A stretch of DNA of 64,000 nt from Anaerolineaceae bacterium (GTDB taxonomy: Bacteria; Chloroflexota; Anaerolineae; Anaerolineales; Anaerolineaceae). Where the stretch lies: contig JAENYZ010000004.1 of assembly GCA_016841525.1 (NCBI GenBank), forward strand, positions 1-64,000, in the 5' to 3' direction. Below, in pieces: positions 18,901 to 28,677 of the stretch (its first letter is position 1; the number at the start of each line of letters is the position of its first letter). Below the pieces are notes generated by a model that made no database searches, was not told the origin of the DNA, and saw nothing but the letters and a program-made list of their open reading frames with translations. A program made the translations under genes and the position numbers.

Positions 18901-19397
18901 CTTAATTCATCCGGTGTCAATCGGTCATTCAAGCGCAGGGTACGGGTATTTTTCAAGAAATCGCGCCTGGGGATTGTACGTGTCATTATTGCACGTACCG
19001 GTGCAACAATAATGGGTGGTGTTTCGGGCGCAGGGGCACCCGGCAGCAGACTTCGCGCAAGTTGGGTCAGCACAGCCAGGCGATCACGACGTGTGCCTTT
19101 GCCCCAGGCGGATCTTTCATAAAAGAGCGGGTTTGGCTCCGGGAAATAATGCGCCTGTTTATCTCCAGTCCAAAATTGTAATTCTTCAAACAGAGCCAAA
19201 GCTCGATCAGCCCGGTTTGAGATCAGTAAAATCGGGCGGTTGAGGTCTTGATGTAAGCGAGCAACCAGCGGCAAGCGCGCTGCGCGCGGCAAACCCAGGC
19301 CCTGAACCGTTTCATTTGTTTCCAGTCCTTCATGCAAACGCGCCAAAAGGCTGCGATATGCTGGGAGCGGATTAATTTTATCCAGCAGCACAGTCAA
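15969..19397 (-). CDS. mfd: Transcription-repair coupling factor Mfd
   Basis: Mfd is a cytoplasmic translocase that removes stalled RNA polymerase and recruits UvrA to lesions. The length of 1142 aa is normal. The N-terminal UvrB-like module covers about 1-400. The polymerase-interaction domain starts at [17 protein letters not shown] (about 470-486). The helicase has Walker [10 protein letters not shown] (about 618-626), a DEEQ box in [10 protein letters not shown] and a GRVGRG motif VI. The TRCF C-terminal domain ends the protein. Its ATG overlaps the pth stop by 4 bp (ATGA, 19394-19397), so the two genes are translationally coupled. Confidence 0.95.
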   Translation of the reverse strand: MTVLLDKINPLPAYRSLLARLHEGLETNETVQGLGLPRAARLPLVARLHQDLNRPILLISNRADRALALFEELQFWTGDKQAHYFPEPNPLFYERSAWGKGTRRDRLAVLTQLARSLLPGAPAPETPPIIVAPVRAIMTRTIPRRDFLKNTRTLRLNDRLTPDELSRHWVEIGYEYANIVVQSGQFSRRGGILDVWPPGENQPVRIEFFGDEVDTMRAFDPASQRTIEKLNTVTITPAREVLPAAGEKADIAYKDLNEFHIPLAHPFSGSVLDFLPDDAIIVLDGREFISAAVMDVEEESLSRRDEAVQEGELPEDFPVPFLTWVEIEDRFGGRGMVELGYTHAPDQPPLASAFSPGPHFAGKLRDFINYLKEIEKADEDWVIVSRQSSRLRDLWQEQSYLEQPPSEALITSKFIEGTLAGGWILDTPEGKRTHLLTDGEIFGWSRPQPRRRYRPTAEAPESIYADLQPGDLVVHVDHGIGKYVGLVQRNQDEVQQEYLCVEYADLDQLFVPIHHADRLTRYVGADGHTPSISRLGGGNWQTTKQKVREAVQEVAGDMLELYAKRQVAEGYAFSPDTPWQSELEASFPYIETEDQLQALSEIKEDMEEAQPMDRLLCGDVGYGKTEVTLRAAFKAVMDGKQVAVLVPTTVLAQQHYETFRDRLSTFPVEVEMLSRFRTQRQQDRIVKDLRKGKVDIIIGTHRLLSQDVTFKDLGLVVIDEEQRFGVAHKEHLKKLRTSVDVLTLTATPIPRTLYMALTGVRDISTISSPPEERLPIVTHIGPYDTKLVRQAVIRELERGGQIFFVHNRVQTINAMRSQLEKLVPEARIGIAHGQMDENRLADMMHQFTKGEIDILLCTSIIESGLDIPNANTLIVDRADTFGLAQLYQLRGRVGRGAQRAYAYLFRHRVKPPTPEGQERMEVLAENTELGSGYAIAMRDLEMRGAGEMLGTRQSGYIASVGFHLYTRLLAQAVNQFRLATGVSGPEEDSTILDASLTIPASVNLPLSIGIPTDYIPDQALRLKLYRRLADIKDEGALASLEMEFEDRFGPLPEQVRNLIFQIKVKLLAALGGLTSVGFEGRQIVLRYPSLPEGIKSRDLPEIGSPARAGKNGYRIYFTDPQKEPWQEILVETLMKIRDLHNK

Positions 19398-19987
19398 TCC
19401 TCATCTATCACAAGACCATTAAATTCATTCATTGCCCGTTCGATGCCATCCTGTAAAAACATCCTGATTGCATCCACAGCGCTTGATAAAAGTTCTGGCA
19501 GCATTTCCTCCTCTGGCGGATCAAAATCGTGCAAAACATAATCACTAGGGTCCATCCGTCCGGGGGGTCTGCCGATGCCAACACGCAAACGAGCAAAGTC
19601 TTGCGTATTCAACTTTGCCATGATCGAACCCATACCCCGCTGTCCACCTGCGCCCCCGCGCGGACGGAGCCTCAACGTGCCGAAGGGCAGATCCAGGTCA
19701 TCGTGCACGACCAGCAAATGATCTATGGGTATTTTATAAAAACGCACCAATGCCCCAACCGCCTGACCCGAGTTGTTCATAAAAGTCTGCGGTTTCGCCA
19801 GGATCAACCGCTCATCCAAGAACGCACCTTTTCCAATAAGCGCGCGAAATTCCACCCGTCGAATGGGAACATTCGCCGCATCTGCAAGAGCATCCACGAC
19901 CATGAAACCCACATTATGTCGGTTGTGATGATACCGGGGACCAGGGTTACCCAATCCAACAATTAAATAAGGTGCATTTTCATTCAT
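19394..19987 (-). CDS. pth: Peptidyl-tRNA hydrolase
   Basis: Pth cleaves peptidyl-tRNAs released by stalled ribosomes and recycles tRNA. The 197-aa protein has all family motifs: LIVGLGNPGPRY (residues 8-19) followed by the catalytic His in RHNVGF, KPQTFMNNSG (about 60-69), the catalytic Asp region VVHDDLDLPFG (about 93-103), and GGAGGQRGMGSI. It heads a pth-mfd operon with a 4-bp overlap, a neighbourhood also seen in Firmicutes. Confidence 0.95.
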   Translation of the reverse strand: MNENAPYLIVGLGNPGPRYHHNRHNVGFMVVDALADAANVPIRRVEFRALIGKGAFLDERLILAKPQTFMNNSGQAVGALVRFYKIPIDHLLVVHDDLDLPFGTLRLRPRGGAGGQRGMGSIMAKLNTQDFARLRVGIGRPPGRMDPSDYVLHDFDPPEEEMLPELLSSAVDAIRMFLQDGIERAMNEFNGLVIDED

Positions 19988-20130
19988 AAGCTAACTTCTT
20001 TATCAACTAAGGTTTAGATTCTATGCCCTGCACATATAAACGACGTTAACAATACGCGTAAAAAGGACTGCTCAGGCAAATCCAGGGCAGAATAAGAATA
20101 TTATCCGACCTTTAAGTTTAGCACGAAGCG

Positions 20131-20193
20131 AGGTGAAATGGGAATATTAGATCAGAAATAGGTGAATAAGGAATAAGGTATTTGGGATTCTAT
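20131..20193. repeat. Degenerate heptad-periodic tract H1
   Basis: The tract reads as nine consecutive 7-mers with recurring columns, for example TAGGTGA ATAAGGA and ATAAGGT ATTTGGG. On the minus strand it has the pyrimidine-rich character of the other four tracts (47204, 60351, 60441 and 63025). It is non-coding and lies upstream of pth. Confidence 0.5.
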
Positions 20194-20260
20194 TTTCAAC
20201 CCAGTTTGATCTTATTAACTTGGTTAGAGATATCTAAAAAAACAGAAAATTACCCAAAAC

Positions 20261-21007
20261 CTAAAATTTGATTTTCGGGATATCCTCGTTCTTTTTCCTC
20301 GAATTGACAATAATAATAACAAAAATCGAAAGGATTCCCAGGCTGAGAAAACCAATCACCACATAGGGAAAAAACACTTCCCAGGGGATGAAAAGGCCCT
20401 CATAAGGTTCAAGCTTATAAGCTGCCTGCAAGAAAATCGCCTCATCACCCCTCAAAAATTCCTCCAATGGGATTTCCCACTCGCTGACATCCGCCGAAGG
20501 CTGGACACCATTGCTATCAATGATATGCGGCGCGCTAAAATGAATAGTATAAGCTGCCCCTGTAAAGTTCACCAGGTTGATCCCCGGGATTTGGATATTT
20601 GCCCCATCCATATCCATAGTTTGATAAAAGAAATATTCATCCTCATCCTGATCCATTGACATTATCAAGGGTCCAATACGACGCTCCTCTGCAAAAAGTC
20701 GGGAAAAATTAGAAACCTCGAGCTGAATGGACTCCCAGAATTTTCCATCCGATTCATACTGGGCTTGTTGAACATCTGTGACGGATTCATCCTGGATTAG
20801 TGTCGCCAGGAAATTCTCAAGCTGGTATCCCTCCGGGGTTCTTTCCACAAATTGTGGGTAGGAAGCAGCATCCACGCCAATGGCGAAAAGTAATATGCCT
20901 GAACCATCTTCAGCAACGGTAATTTCCTGCACCAGGCTAACACAGCCGCTCAAAAAAATTAAGCTGAGTGTGGTTATTAAAAGAACAAGAATTCGTAATT
21001 TCTTCAT
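20261..21007 (-). CDS. Lipoprotein with C-terminal membrane helix, unknown
   Basis: The 248-aa precursor has an N-terminal signal and lipobox (FLSGC, Cys22). An extracytoplasmic domain of about 185 residues follows. A transmembrane helix at about 210-233 and a short basic cytoplasmic tail (NSRKKNE) close the protein. The opening after the lipobox (a Val-rich strand, then EDGSG) resembles LppM/DUF3153-type lipoproteins, but I would not assign it firmly. It stands alone, divergent from the DUF3048 lipoprotein. The start has no clear Shine-Dalgarno; TAAAAT lies 8 nt upstream. Confidence 0.7.
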   Translation of the reverse strand: MKKLRILVLLITTLSLIFLSGCVSLVQEITVAEDGSGILLFAIGVDAASYPQFVERTPEGYQLENFLATLIQDESVTDVQQAQYESDGKFWESIQLEVSNFSRLFAEERRIGPLIMSMDQDEDEYFFYQTMDMDGANIQIPGINLVNFTGAAYTIHFSAPHIIDSNGVQPSADVSEWEIPLEEFLRGDEAIFLQAAYKLEPYEGLFIPWEVFFPYVVIGFLSLGILSIFVIIIVNSRKKNEDIPKIKF

Positions 21008-21336
21008 AATGGCTTATTTTAATAATATCTTATGTTATTTCTGAGGACCAATCACTATAGAGGACAATCCCTTATTTTCATTATTGTAACTAAAAATTAA
21101 ATAAAGTTGCCAGGCAAGTTTCTTCGCAATAAATAGATGAATAACATTGATTATTTCATAAAATCAAAATATTCTAAACAGGTTGCATCAATGCGTAAAA
21201 TTATTATTTCTTATTAATCCACAACAACCCAAATCATAGTATATTCCTAGCGAAATGTCTATTTTTGATCCGTTATCACGGTACAAAAGTTGCACACATC
21301 GTTTGCCAATAAGTTTTATTTGTAGAGAGGCTTATC
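21008..21336. other. Intergenic region between divergent lipoprotein genes
   Basis: This is 329 bp of AT-rich DNA between two divergently transcribed lipoprotein genes. It must hold promoters for both, but I see no -35/-10 pair I would defend. No ORF or RNA gene is evident. Confidence 0.4.
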
Positions 21337-22638
21337 ATGAGAAAAAATTCTCTTTATTTCCTGTTACTGAGCTCGATCCTTATACTGGCCCTGTATGCCT
21401 GCGAATATCCCTTTTCAGCAGTGGAAGCCAGTGAAAATATCCTTCCTGAGGCCGAAAAACAAACTGATTCACCACAAGTCCTTGAAACAGACCCAACCAC
21501 CATGCCAGAACCGACAAAGGAAGGCATCGCATCGGAAAACGAATTGCAAGCAACGAAAGAGCCAACCGAAAAACCAACAGAAGAACCAACAGAGGAGACG
21601 ACAGAATCTCCCGGTACAATCAACCCCCTGACGGGGCTCCTCGCTGAAAACCCCGATTATCTGAGCCTTCCCCCTGCCCTGGTTTCCATATCAAACTTCC
21701 CGGCTTCCAGCCGCCCTCAGGCTGGCTTGAGTTTCAGCCCAATCACTTTTGAAATTGCCATCGGGGAGGGGATGACCCGCTTCCTGGCAATGTTCTACGA
21801 TCAGTTTCCTGGCGCGGTAAGCGGCCAAACCGAAGGTGACCCTCCTGTAATTGGACCCATTCGCTCAGGACGTCTGTCTTATGAAGACATCCGTGCGACC
21901 TATTCCGGATTCCTGGTGATGGCATCTGCTTGGGAAGGGGTTTCAACCAATCTGAATGCATCAACCTCGGTCTACGGCACGAATGCAGCAGATATCAACA
22001 GTGCGACCGTCAGTTCGGATCGTCTTTTAGAAATTGCACGCTCTGAAGCTCAAGGCTACCCTGGTTCAAATTTTAGCCTGGAAGGGATGACCTTCTCCCA
22101 GACCCCGCCAGATGGCGGACAGGCTGCTGATCAAGCCTGGGTTTTCTACAGCGATCTCAACCAGGTTCAGTGGCGATTTGATGAAGAGCTTGGTGCCTTT
22201 GTGCGATACGACATCAAAACCGACGGCAGCGGTGAATTCGTCATGGCAACTGATCGGATAACTGGCGAGCCTGTCAGCAAAGAAAATATGATCGTGATCT
22301 TTGCACCGCATGAATATATAGCGCCCACCCTGATTGACATTTACCTGACCAATCAACCTCCAACAAAAGCCCTGTTATTCCGGGATGGGGAGGTTTACGA
22401 AATTTTCTGGACCACTCGCTTTGGGGAGTATGAAAAAGAAACGGGCTTACTGCGACCGATGCGGTTTGTTGATGCCAATGGTAATCCAATTGCACTCAAA
22501 CCCGGTCAGACCTGGATTTCAGTCGTCTCAATGCAAAGTTATTATGTTGAATCTGTTATCAAGGACCAACCTTTCTACCCGATCGTTGAGGAACAGGGAA
22601 CCGGGCTTTGGTTGATCCGCTACAAAGGAAAATATTAA
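21337..22638 (+). CDS. DUF3048 (YerB-like) lipoprotein
   Basis: The 433-aa precursor has a signal peptide and lipobox LYAC (Cys at about 22). A low-complexity Thr/Glu/Pro linker follows at about 45-90, with repeated EPT units. The DUF3048 domain begins at INPLTGL and contains RPQAGLS, IGEGMTRFLAMFYD and GPIRSGR, with the DUF3048 C-terminal domain after about residue 260. YerB-type proteins are exported and of unknown function. GAGAGG 7 nt before the ATG is the Shine-Dalgarno. Only weak termination is visible downstream. Confidence 0.85.
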   Translation: MRKNSLYFLLLSSILILALYACEYPFSAVEASENILPEAEKQTDSPQVLETDPTTMPEPTKEGIASENELQATKEPTEKPTEEPTEETTESPGTINPLTGLLAENPDYLSLPPALVSISNFPASSRPQAGLSFSPITFEIAIGEGMTRFLAMFYDQFPGAVSGQTEGDPPVIGPIRSGRLSYEDIRATYSGFLVMASAWEGVSTNLNASTSVYGTNAADINSATVSSDRLLEIARSEAQGYPGSNFSLEGMTFSQTPPDGGQAADQAWVFYSDLNQVQWRFDEELGAFVRYDIKTDGSGEFVMATDRITGEPVSKENMIVIFAPHEYIAPTLIDIYLTNQPPTKALLFRDGEVYEIFWTTRFGEYEKETGLLRPMRFVDANGNPIALKPGQTWISVVSMQSYYVESVIKDQPFYPIVEEQGTGLWLIRYKGKY

Positions 22639-22668
22639 ACCTTTAATTTCATACACGAGTTTGATCCT

Positions 22669-22700
22669 TCCGCCTCATCTTGAATGGGGCGGATATATTT
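22669..22700 (+). terminator. Weak hairpin terminator
   Basis: TCCGCC (22669-22674) pairs with GGCGGA (22688-22693) around a 13-nt loop and is followed by TATATTT. It is placed to end the DUF3048 transcript. The short stem makes this tentative. Confidence 0.4.
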
Positions 22701-22855
22701 AACCTTTAATCACTCATAAAAAAGAAAATATCCGGTTTAAAAATAAATCATTCTTGATTTTCATGCGCTTACTCAGGATAATTATTTTGAGCATGAATTA
22801 TAATCATTAACATAATAAGTTAAAACCGATAAATAAATGAAAGGACTTCCCCTGA

Positions 22856-24772
22856 ATGGTAAAAAAACCTGATACCCCAATCACCCCTACAAAATTAAAA
22901 AGAAGATCGCCCGTTCCAACAGATATCATCATCGCGCAAGAAGCGGAATTAAAGCCGATTGCCAAGATTGCAGAAGAACTGGGCTTGCTCCCTGATGAAT
23001 TTGACCTCTACGGCAAATATATTGCCAAGGTCAGTCCCAAGGTCCTGGAACGATTGGCAGATGTCCCTGATGGGAAGTACGTTGATGTCACCGCCATCAC
23101 CCCCACCCCTCTGGGAGAGGGTAAGACAACCACCACTGTTGGCTTGAGTCAGGCGCTCGGCGCTCATCTCGGCAAGCGAGTTATCACAGCCATTCGACAA
23201 CCCAGCCAGGGTCCGACCTTCGGCATCAAAGGCGGTGCTGCGGGTGGTGGTTACAGCCAGGTTATCCCAATGGAAGAATTTAACCTGCACCTGACCGGGG
23301 ATATCCATGCCATCTCCGCCGCAAACAACCTGATCGCTGCCGCGGTTGAAACCCGCATGTATCATGAAACTTACCAGAGTGATGAAGCGCTCTTTGACCG
23401 ACTCTGCCCGCCAGATGAGGATGGAAGCCGTGAATTTGGGATCGGTATGTTAGGACGTTTGAAAAACCTTGGGATCGACAAGACAAATCCCAACGACCTG
23501 ACTGAGGATGAACGGCGCCGATTTGCACGCCTAAATATCAATCGAGACACGCTCACCTGGCGCCGTGCAACGGACACCAACGACCGCCTTTTGCGTGAAA
23601 TTACTGTTGGGCAGAGCCCCACTGAAAAGGGTTTTGACCTTAAGACCAGTTTTTATATCACTGTTGCCAGTGAATTAATGGCTGTTTTGGCGCTGTCAAC
23701 CAGCCTGGATGATATGCGCGCACGAATCGGCCGCATGGTCCTGGCACTGGACATGGATGGTAACCCAGTTACCGTTGAGGATGTTGGCGTTGCCGGTGCG
23801 GCAACGGTATTGATGAAGGACACCATCAAACCAACCCTGATGCAGACCCTGGAAGGCACCCCGGTATTTGTGCACGCCGGCCCCTTTGCCAATATCGCGC
23901 ACGGCAACAGCTCTGTCATGGCGGACATGATCGGGCTCAAATTAGCAGACTTCGTCATCACAGAATCCGGCTTTGGCTCTGACATGGGCATGGAGAAGTT
24001 CTTTGATATCAAATGCCGTTATTCGGGAAACATCCCCGATGTTGTGGTCCTCGTTGCGACCATCCGGGCACTCAAAATGCACGGCGGCGGCCCAAAGGTC
24101 TCAGCTGGCTCGCCCCTAGCGCCAGAATACGAAACTGAAAACCTGGACCTGGTGCGCAAAGGTTTGGAGAATCTGCAAGCGCATTGTGAAAATGCGCACC
24201 GCTTCGGCGTCCCGATTGTACTGGCAATTAACCGCTTCCACACCGACAGCGATGCAGAGCTTGAATTAGTGCAGAAGATTTGCCGGGAAAGCGGAAAAAT
24301 CGTTGACGCCGTAATCACAAATCACTGGGAAGAAGGCGGCGAAGGTGCCATTGATCTCGGAAAAGCAGTCATCAAGGCAGCTGAACAAAAATCGGACTTT
24401 CGATTCCTTTATCCCCTGGACATCCCGATCAAAGACAAGATTGAAACAATCGCCAGGGATATTTACGGGGCTGATGGTGTCGATTACTCTCCCGAAGCGG
24501 AGAAGCAAATTGAGGATTACACCCGACTGGGTTACGATACTTTGCCCATCTGCATGGCAAAAACCCACCTCAGCCTGAGCCATGATCCCGCCTTAAAGGG
24601 ACGCCCCAAAGGCTTCAGAATCCCAATCCGATCGGTAAACGCATCCATTGGTGCCGGCTTTTTATACCCGGTTGCCGGACCCATCAGGCTGATGCCTGGT
24701 TTGCCCACACGCCCTGCCTACTATGACATCGACATTGAATTAGATACCGGTAGGATCCTTGGGCTTTCATAA
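22856..24772 (+). CDS. fhs: Formate-tetrahydrofolate ligase (MTHFD1-like form)
   Basis: Fhs makes 10-formyl-THF from formate, THF and ATP for one-carbon metabolism and, in acetogens, the methyl branch of the Wood-Ljungdahl pathway. The protein has 638 aa, longer than the roughly 555-560 aa clostridial enzyme. The P-loop [13 protein letters not shown] is at residues 82-94. [20 protein letters not shown] and [12 protein letters not shown] match the synthetase domain of eukaryotic C1-THF synthase as I recall it, rather than the clostridial wording ([14 protein letters not shown]). AAAGGA lies about 9 nt before the ATG. The gene stands alone with its own terminator; no folD, metF or CODH/ACS gene is present here. 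Confidence 0.95.
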   Translation: MVKKPDTPITPTKLKRRSPVPTDIIIAQEAELKPIAKIAEELGLLPDEFDLYGKYIAKVSPKVLERLADVPDGKYVDVTAITPTPLGEGKTTTTVGLSQALGAHLGKRVITAIRQPSQGPTFGIKGGAAGGGYSQVIPMEEFNLHLTGDIHAISAANNLIAAAVETRMYHETYQSDEALFDRLCPPDEDGSREFGIGMLGRLKNLGIDKTNPNDLTEDERRRFARLNINRDTLTWRRATDTNDRLLREITVGQSPTEKGFDLKTSFYITVASELMAVLALSTSLDDMRARIGRMVLALDMDGNPVTVEDVGVAGAATVLMKDTIKPTLMQTLEGTPVFVHAGPFANIAHGNSSVMADMIGLKLADFVITESGFGSDMGMEKFFDIKCRYSGNIPDVVVLVATIRALKMHGGGPKVSAGSPLAPEYETENLDLVRKGLENLQAHCENAHRFGVPIVLAINRFHTDSDAELELVQKICRESGKIVDAVITNHWEEGGEGAIDLGKAVIKAAEQKSDFRFLYPLDIPIKDKIETIARDIYGADGVDYSPEAEKQIEDYTRLGYDTLPICMAKTHLSLSHDPALKGRPKGFRIPIRSVNASIGAGFLYPVAGPIRLMPGLPTRPAYYDIDIELDTGRILGLS

Positions 24773-24786
24773 ACCCGTGTAATAGC

Positions 24787-24826
24787 ATAACCTCCCCAAT
24801 TCGATACCGGGGAGGTTATTTTATTT
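24787..24826 (+). terminator. Rho-independent terminator of fhs
   Basis: An 11-bp perfect stem (ATAACCTCCCC, 24787-24797, with GGGGAGGTTAT, 24809-24819) is followed by TTTATTT. It starts 15 bp after the fhs stop. Confidence 0.9.
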
Positions 24827-24963
24827 AAATGCTGATAAATTATCCCTAGATTCAAATTAAGATTACGAAACACCAGAATCAAGGGTAAAATTAAGCTGCA
24901 TGGGAAAGCGAATGGATCATTTTCAGGATGATCCTCAAAACAAAATCGAACACCGTTTAACAG

Positions 24964-25221
24964 GTGCAAACTATGAACAACCTATCAATGAATGAAAAAT
25001 ACCTCGTAGATAAAGAAGGCCACCGTGTCGGCGTTGTTCTGTCCATGCAGGAATACCGTTCTTTGATGAATCGCCTGGAGGAATTGGAATCCTTCAAAGC
25101 AGCCCGAGAGGAGATCAACATTGTGGATCAACTCCTCGCTGAAGCGGAAAAAGAAGGGTCAAACGAACAACTGCCAAGCTTCAAACGAAGGCAGGGTCCG
25201 GGCGGCATGATCGTCATCTAA
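24964..25221 (+). CDS. Small Phd/YefM-like protein
   Basis: The protein has up to 85 aa. The segment KYLVDKEGHRVGVVLSMQEY followed by RSLMNRLEELE resembles the DNA-binding half of Phd/YefM antitoxins or similar orphan proteins. No toxin gene follows: the next gene, 22 bp on, is an aldo/keto reductase. A full toxin-antitoxin pair is therefore not supported. The start is unclear: GTG 24964, ATG 24973 and ATG 24988 are in frame and none has a good Shine-Dalgarno. The C-terminal GPGGMIVI tail is not a known motif. Confidence 0.6.
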   Translation: MQTMNNLSMNEKYLVDKEGHRVGVVLSMQEYRSLMNRLEELESFKAAREEINIVDQLLAEAEKEGSNEQLPSFKRRQGPGGMIVI

Positions 25222-25242
25222 ACCCATCCCAAGGAGAAAACA

Positions 25243-26094
25243 ATGGAAAAGCGTCGTTTTGGACGAACGAACCACATGAGCACACTGGCTATTTTTGGCG
25301 CAGTGGCGCTTGGTAAGCTTGATCAAGATCAATCGGACCAGGTCATCCAAAATGTGATTGATGCGGGGATCAACCACATCGATATCGCACCCAGCTATGG
25401 GGATGCTGAGCGTCGCTTAGGACCCTGGATGCCAGAGATCCGAAAGGATTTCTTCCTTGGCTGCAAAACTATGCACAGGGATAAAGATGGTGCGATTGAA
25501 GAATTTCATCAATCTCTGGAGCGTTTACAGGTAGATTATTTTGACCTGTATCAACTCCACGCTGTCACGAATATGGAAGACCTGGATGCTTGTACCTCCC
25601 CGGACGGCGCGCTGGATGGCGTTCGAAAAATGCGGGATGAAGGATTAACAAAGTACATCGGCATCACCGGGCATGGGCTGAAAGCACCCAAAGTATTTGC
25701 GGAAGCACTCAATCGTTTCGATTTTGATTCTGTTCTTTTTCCGATTAATCCTGCCTTATTTGCCAATGAGGAATATCGAGAACAAGCGCTGCATTTGCTG
25801 GATTTATGCGAGGAGAAGGATGTGGGGGTGATGATCATCAAATCTGTGGCAAAAGAACCCTGGGGGGATCATGAGCATCGCTATCATACCTGGTATGCCC
25901 CCTTTGATGGTGCCGAGACCATCCAGAAAAATATTCGTTTTGCGCTTTCACAAAAGCTGGCACATATCTGCACGCCGGGGGATTACCGGCTTTTAGATAA
26001 GGTCTTCAAAGCGTGTGAGCTGTTTGAACCCATGACCCCAAATGAACAAGAAGCGTTGATCCATGCCCAATCGGAATTGGATTTGATTTTCTGA
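25243..26094 (+). CDS. Aldo/keto reductase
   Basis: This 283-aa NADPH-dependent oxidoreductase has the AKR (beta/alpha)8 fold. The catalytic Asp and Tyr lie in HIDIAPSYGDAE (about residues 46-57), the Lys in FFLGCKTMH (about 69-77), and the His in LYQLHAV (about 102-108). AAGGAG 6 nt before the ATG is a strong Shine-Dalgarno. Many homologues of this class act on unknown carbonyls or simply report as YajO/Tas-like. It is probably co-transcribed with the small gene before it. Confidence 0.88.
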   Translation: MEKRRFGRTNHMSTLAIFGAVALGKLDQDQSDQVIQNVIDAGINHIDIAPSYGDAERRLGPWMPEIRKDFFLGCKTMHRDKDGAIEEFHQSLERLQVDYFDLYQLHAVTNMEDLDACTSPDGALDGVRKMRDEGLTKYIGITGHGLKAPKVFAEALNRFDFDSVLFPINPALFANEEYREQALHLLDLCEEKDVGVMIIKSVAKEPWGDHEHRYHTWYAPFDGAETIQKNIRFALSQKLAHICTPGDYRLLDKVFKACELFEPMTPNEQEALIHAQSELDLIF

Positions 26095-26138
26095 TCCGTT
26101 GTCCAGGATATTTTCAATGTGACAGCTAAACGAAAGAA

Positions 26139-26156
26139 TGCGGACTGAAGTCCGCA
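26139..26156. repeat. Perfect palindrome (REP-like)
   Basis: TGCGGACTGAAGTCCGCA folds into a hairpin of 6-7 bp between two convergent genes. No T-run follows, so it is an atypical terminator or a dispersed palindromic unit. Confidence 0.5.
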
Positions 26157-26212
26157 CTCCGGAAGTTTTAAATTCAGTGCTTAATTATTTCTTTACACAT
26201 CACTCTATCACA

Positions 26213-27151
26213 TTACATCACATTGATGATCTGCGACTGAACTTCGGGGAGTATCTCTTTGGTGCGGCGAACATCAAATTCGCTGACACCTTCTGTCTCG
26301 GCAGCAGCGGCACCCGTCGCAACCGCCCAGCGAGCAATCTCAACGGGTTCCCATCCCCTTGTCTGTCCATATATCAGGGCGGCTAACAAAGAATCACCAG
26401 CTCCAGATTCGTTCTTCACCTTAATCTTCGGCGGTTTGGCATGGATCATCTCCTTCTGAGTCGCATACAATAATCCCATCGAACCCATGGTCAGCGCCAG
26501 GTAATCAATGCCCATACGTAAAAAGGGCAGTGCGGCTCTTTTGGCGTCTTCCTGATCTGCAACCTCAAAACCAACAATTGAGCCGGCTTCATTGGCATTG
26601 GGCTTCACCAAATACGGCTCAGCCTGGCAGCCATAACGAAGCGGGGCACCGCTTGTATCCAGATAGACCCTGGCACCCCGCGATTTGAACAGGCGGATTA
26701 AATCCGCATAAAACTCCGAGGGAACATCGGGCGGCAAACTGCCTGAAAGCACCCAGATATCATCTTTCTTGGCATAGCCTTCAACCTTCTGATACAACTG
26801 TTCAATATCACCCCGAGTAATCGCCGGGCCAGGTTCATTGACCTTGATATACCAGTCCCCTTCTGCCTCATCAATGCGGGTATTGGTGCGGGTGTCATTA
26901 TCCACCCAAACAAAATCCGTCTGGATCCCCAAACTTTGAAGGCCGTCCGCCAGCATCTTTCCCGACCCGCCGCCTACCCAGGCAATCGCCATTGAATCCA
27001 CGCCAAATTGCTGGAGCGACCTTGAAACATTGAAACCCTTGCCGCCCCAATCTAAGCGCATCTTCTGGCTGCGCAAAACACTGTTGAACCGAATTTGCGG
27101 GATCGTCAATGATCGATCAATGCTTGGATTGGGTGTAAGCGTAAATATCAT
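26213..27151 (-). CDS. 1-phosphofructokinase-type hexose kinase (PfkB family)
   Basis: This 312-aa sugar-phosphate kinase begins FTLTPNPSIDR, the hallmark of the FruK/LacC branch. The substrate loop WGGKGFNVSRSLQQFG is at about 35-50, and the catalytic GAGDSLLAALIYG at about 250-262. Likely substrates are fructose 1-phosphate or tagatose 6-phosphate; no PTS or lac/tag genes are nearby to decide. It begins 12 bp after the GIN-domain gene on the same strand and no Shine-Dalgarno is obvious, so translation may be coupled. Confidence 0.88.
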   Translation of the reverse strand: MIFTLTPNPSIDRSLTIPQIRFNSVLRSQKMRLDWGGKGFNVSRSLQQFGVDSMAIAWVGGGSGKMLADGLQSLGIQTDFVWVDNDTRTNTRIDEAEGDWYIKVNEPGPAITRGDIEQLYQKVEGYAKKDDIWVLSGSLPPDVPSEFYADLIRLFKSRGARVYLDTSGAPLRYGCQAEPYLVKPNANEAGSIVGFEVADQEDAKRAALPFLRMGIDYLALTMGSMGLLYATQKEMIHAKPPKIKVKNESGAGDSLLAALIYGQTRGWEPVEIARWAVATGAAAAETEGVSEFDVRRTKEILPEVQSQIINVM

Positions 27152-27163
27152 GCAATAACTGCC

Positions 27164-28468
27164 TTACTCACCAATGGGAGTGATTGTCCCTAAACCGGTT
27201 TTAGATTCTTCAAGGACGGGCGCACCTTTGTACTTTATGCTTCCAGCACCGGTTAAACTTGCAACAAGTTTTGTCTCAACCCAAACCTTTGCCATACCAG
27301 CGCCGTTGACTGCAATCTCTGCATCCTGGCTTTTCAAAAGCGCTGCTTTGTAAGCACCGGCACCGCCTATGTGAACAGATTGTTTCTGTACCTCACCCTC
27401 GACTTCAATTTCACCCAGGCCGCCTAAATCGACGTCCAAATCCTCGTATGCCAGGTTTGTAAGGACGATCTTTCCAAGCCCATCATGTTTGATTTTCAAG
27501 CTTTCGCCAGTCAAAGTTTCCGATTGAATACTGCCAGCCCCATCCAGCTTGAGCGATTCCAATGATTTCACCTTGATGTCATAACGAAGGCGGCTCTCCT
27601 CACCAACCTCCTTCAAACCTCTCCAAACATTTTCATCCGTTTGAAAGGTAATTGTCAGCATACCATCAGAAATTTCAGTTTTGACCTTTTCAACCAGTTC
27701 CTGGTCTCCCTGAATATCCAATGTGTAGGAATCCCCCTGTAAAATATTGACCTCACCTGCTCCCTTGAAATTAATTTTCGTAAATTCCTGATCAAGCACT
27801 GTTGGCGAGAGGGGTTCCACAGGGATTTCAGGCTCTTCCGCTGATTTTTCAGCTTGTGCTTGATCAACAGGTGCCTTTTCCACAACCTTATCCGCAGGTA
27901 CAGAAACCTTTTCCTCAATCACAGGTTTTTCCCGCCTATCAGCAAAGATAAATCGGCTGAACACCACAAACAATCCTAAGAGAACCAGCCCACCTCCCAG
28001 GAAAATACCGCTGTTGATATTCGCACCTGCCAGGTCTAGGATGACCTCAAAGAAGATCCCAAATATTACAAACAGGATCAGACCAATGCCAATCACCCAA
28101 CCTGCAGCTTTGCGAAGCCCATCACGTTTGAGGTAGATATTCATAATCAGCATCCCAATTCCAGCAGCACTGATCATTAGCCCCCAGGCATAGATCCAGG
28201 TGATCCACAAGTCATAGGTGTTATGAACATAGAAGATCAAGCCTGCCATGATAAACAAAGCGCCTGGGATTGCATAACCTGCACCGCTTTTTCCCGAAAG
28301 GATCATCCAGATGAAAAAGGTCAGCCCAAGGAACACAATCAAAAACGGCCAATAATTTCGCATTAGTTCAAGATCCAGAAACTGATCTGCCAAATACAAG
28401 CCGCCTGTGACAACAAGGATAAAGCCTATTAAAAGCTGCCAATTAAATACTGATTTTCGACCAGCCAT
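27164..28468 (-). CDS. Multi-pass membrane protein with GIN (DUF2807) domain
   Basis: This 434-aa protein has about six transmembrane helices in residues 7-175, including YWPFLIVFLGL as in LiaF/PspC-region membrane proteins. A Glu/Lys/Pro-rich linker at about 180-225 follows. The C-terminal GIN/DUF2807 beta-helix starts at INFKGAGEVNILQGD and has repeating GAG and GLG turns. GIN domains are surface beta-solenoids of unknown role. The start is set at ATG 28468 by AAAGGAG 6 nt upstream; an in-frame ATG at 28516 lacks one. It may be co-transcribed with the sugar kinase 12 bp downstream. Confidence 0.85.
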   Translation of the reverse strand: MAGRKSVFNWQLLIGFILVVTGGLYLADQFLDLELMRNYWPFLIVFLGLTFFIWMILSGKSGAGYAIPGALFIMAGLIFYVHNTYDLWITWIYAWGLMISAAGIGMLIMNIYLKRDGLRKAAGWVIGIGLILFVIFGIFFEVILDLAGANINSGIFLGGGLVLLGLFVVFSRFIFADRREKPVIEEKVSVPADKVVEKAPVDQAQAEKSAEEPEIPVEPLSPTVLDQEFTKINFKGAGEVNILQGDSYTLDIQGDQELVEKVKTEISDGMLTITFQTDENVWRGLKEVGEESRLRYDIKVKSLESLKLDGAGSIQSETLTGESLKIKHDGLGKIVLTNLAYEDLDVDLGGLGEIEVEGEVQKQSVHIGGAGAYKAALLKSQDAEIAVNGAGMAKVWVETKLVASLTGAGSIKYKGAPVLEESKTGLGTITPIGE

Positions 28469-28677
28469 TTTTTCTCCTTTATCTCGATACCTCAATGTTT
28501 TAATTTTATCACGCAAAGAGGGTCTTTTATCATTTTCGAACCGTTATTAGCGAAAACAGGCTAAAAAAGGTCTCTAGGATTTTGTGCCACTGATTTCACA
28601 ATCTCATAAATAGAATGTTGTATAATGAAATACTGACAGTTGTATTTCATAAAAATTTTCATTTTTGAGGAAGATCA

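Noticed and set aside
24964-25221. Toxin-antitoxin module based on the Phd/YefM-like protein
   Set aside because: No toxin gene is adjacent; the next gene is an aldo/keto reductase.
26190-26220. Possible sixth heptad tract (CACATCACTCTATCACA region)
   Set aside because: It is similar in composition, but no 7-nt register holds for more than two units.
26138-26386. 82-codon plus-strand frame starting MRTEVRTPEV
   Set aside because: The start reads through the TGCGGACT palindrome and the rest is antisense to the PfkB kinase.
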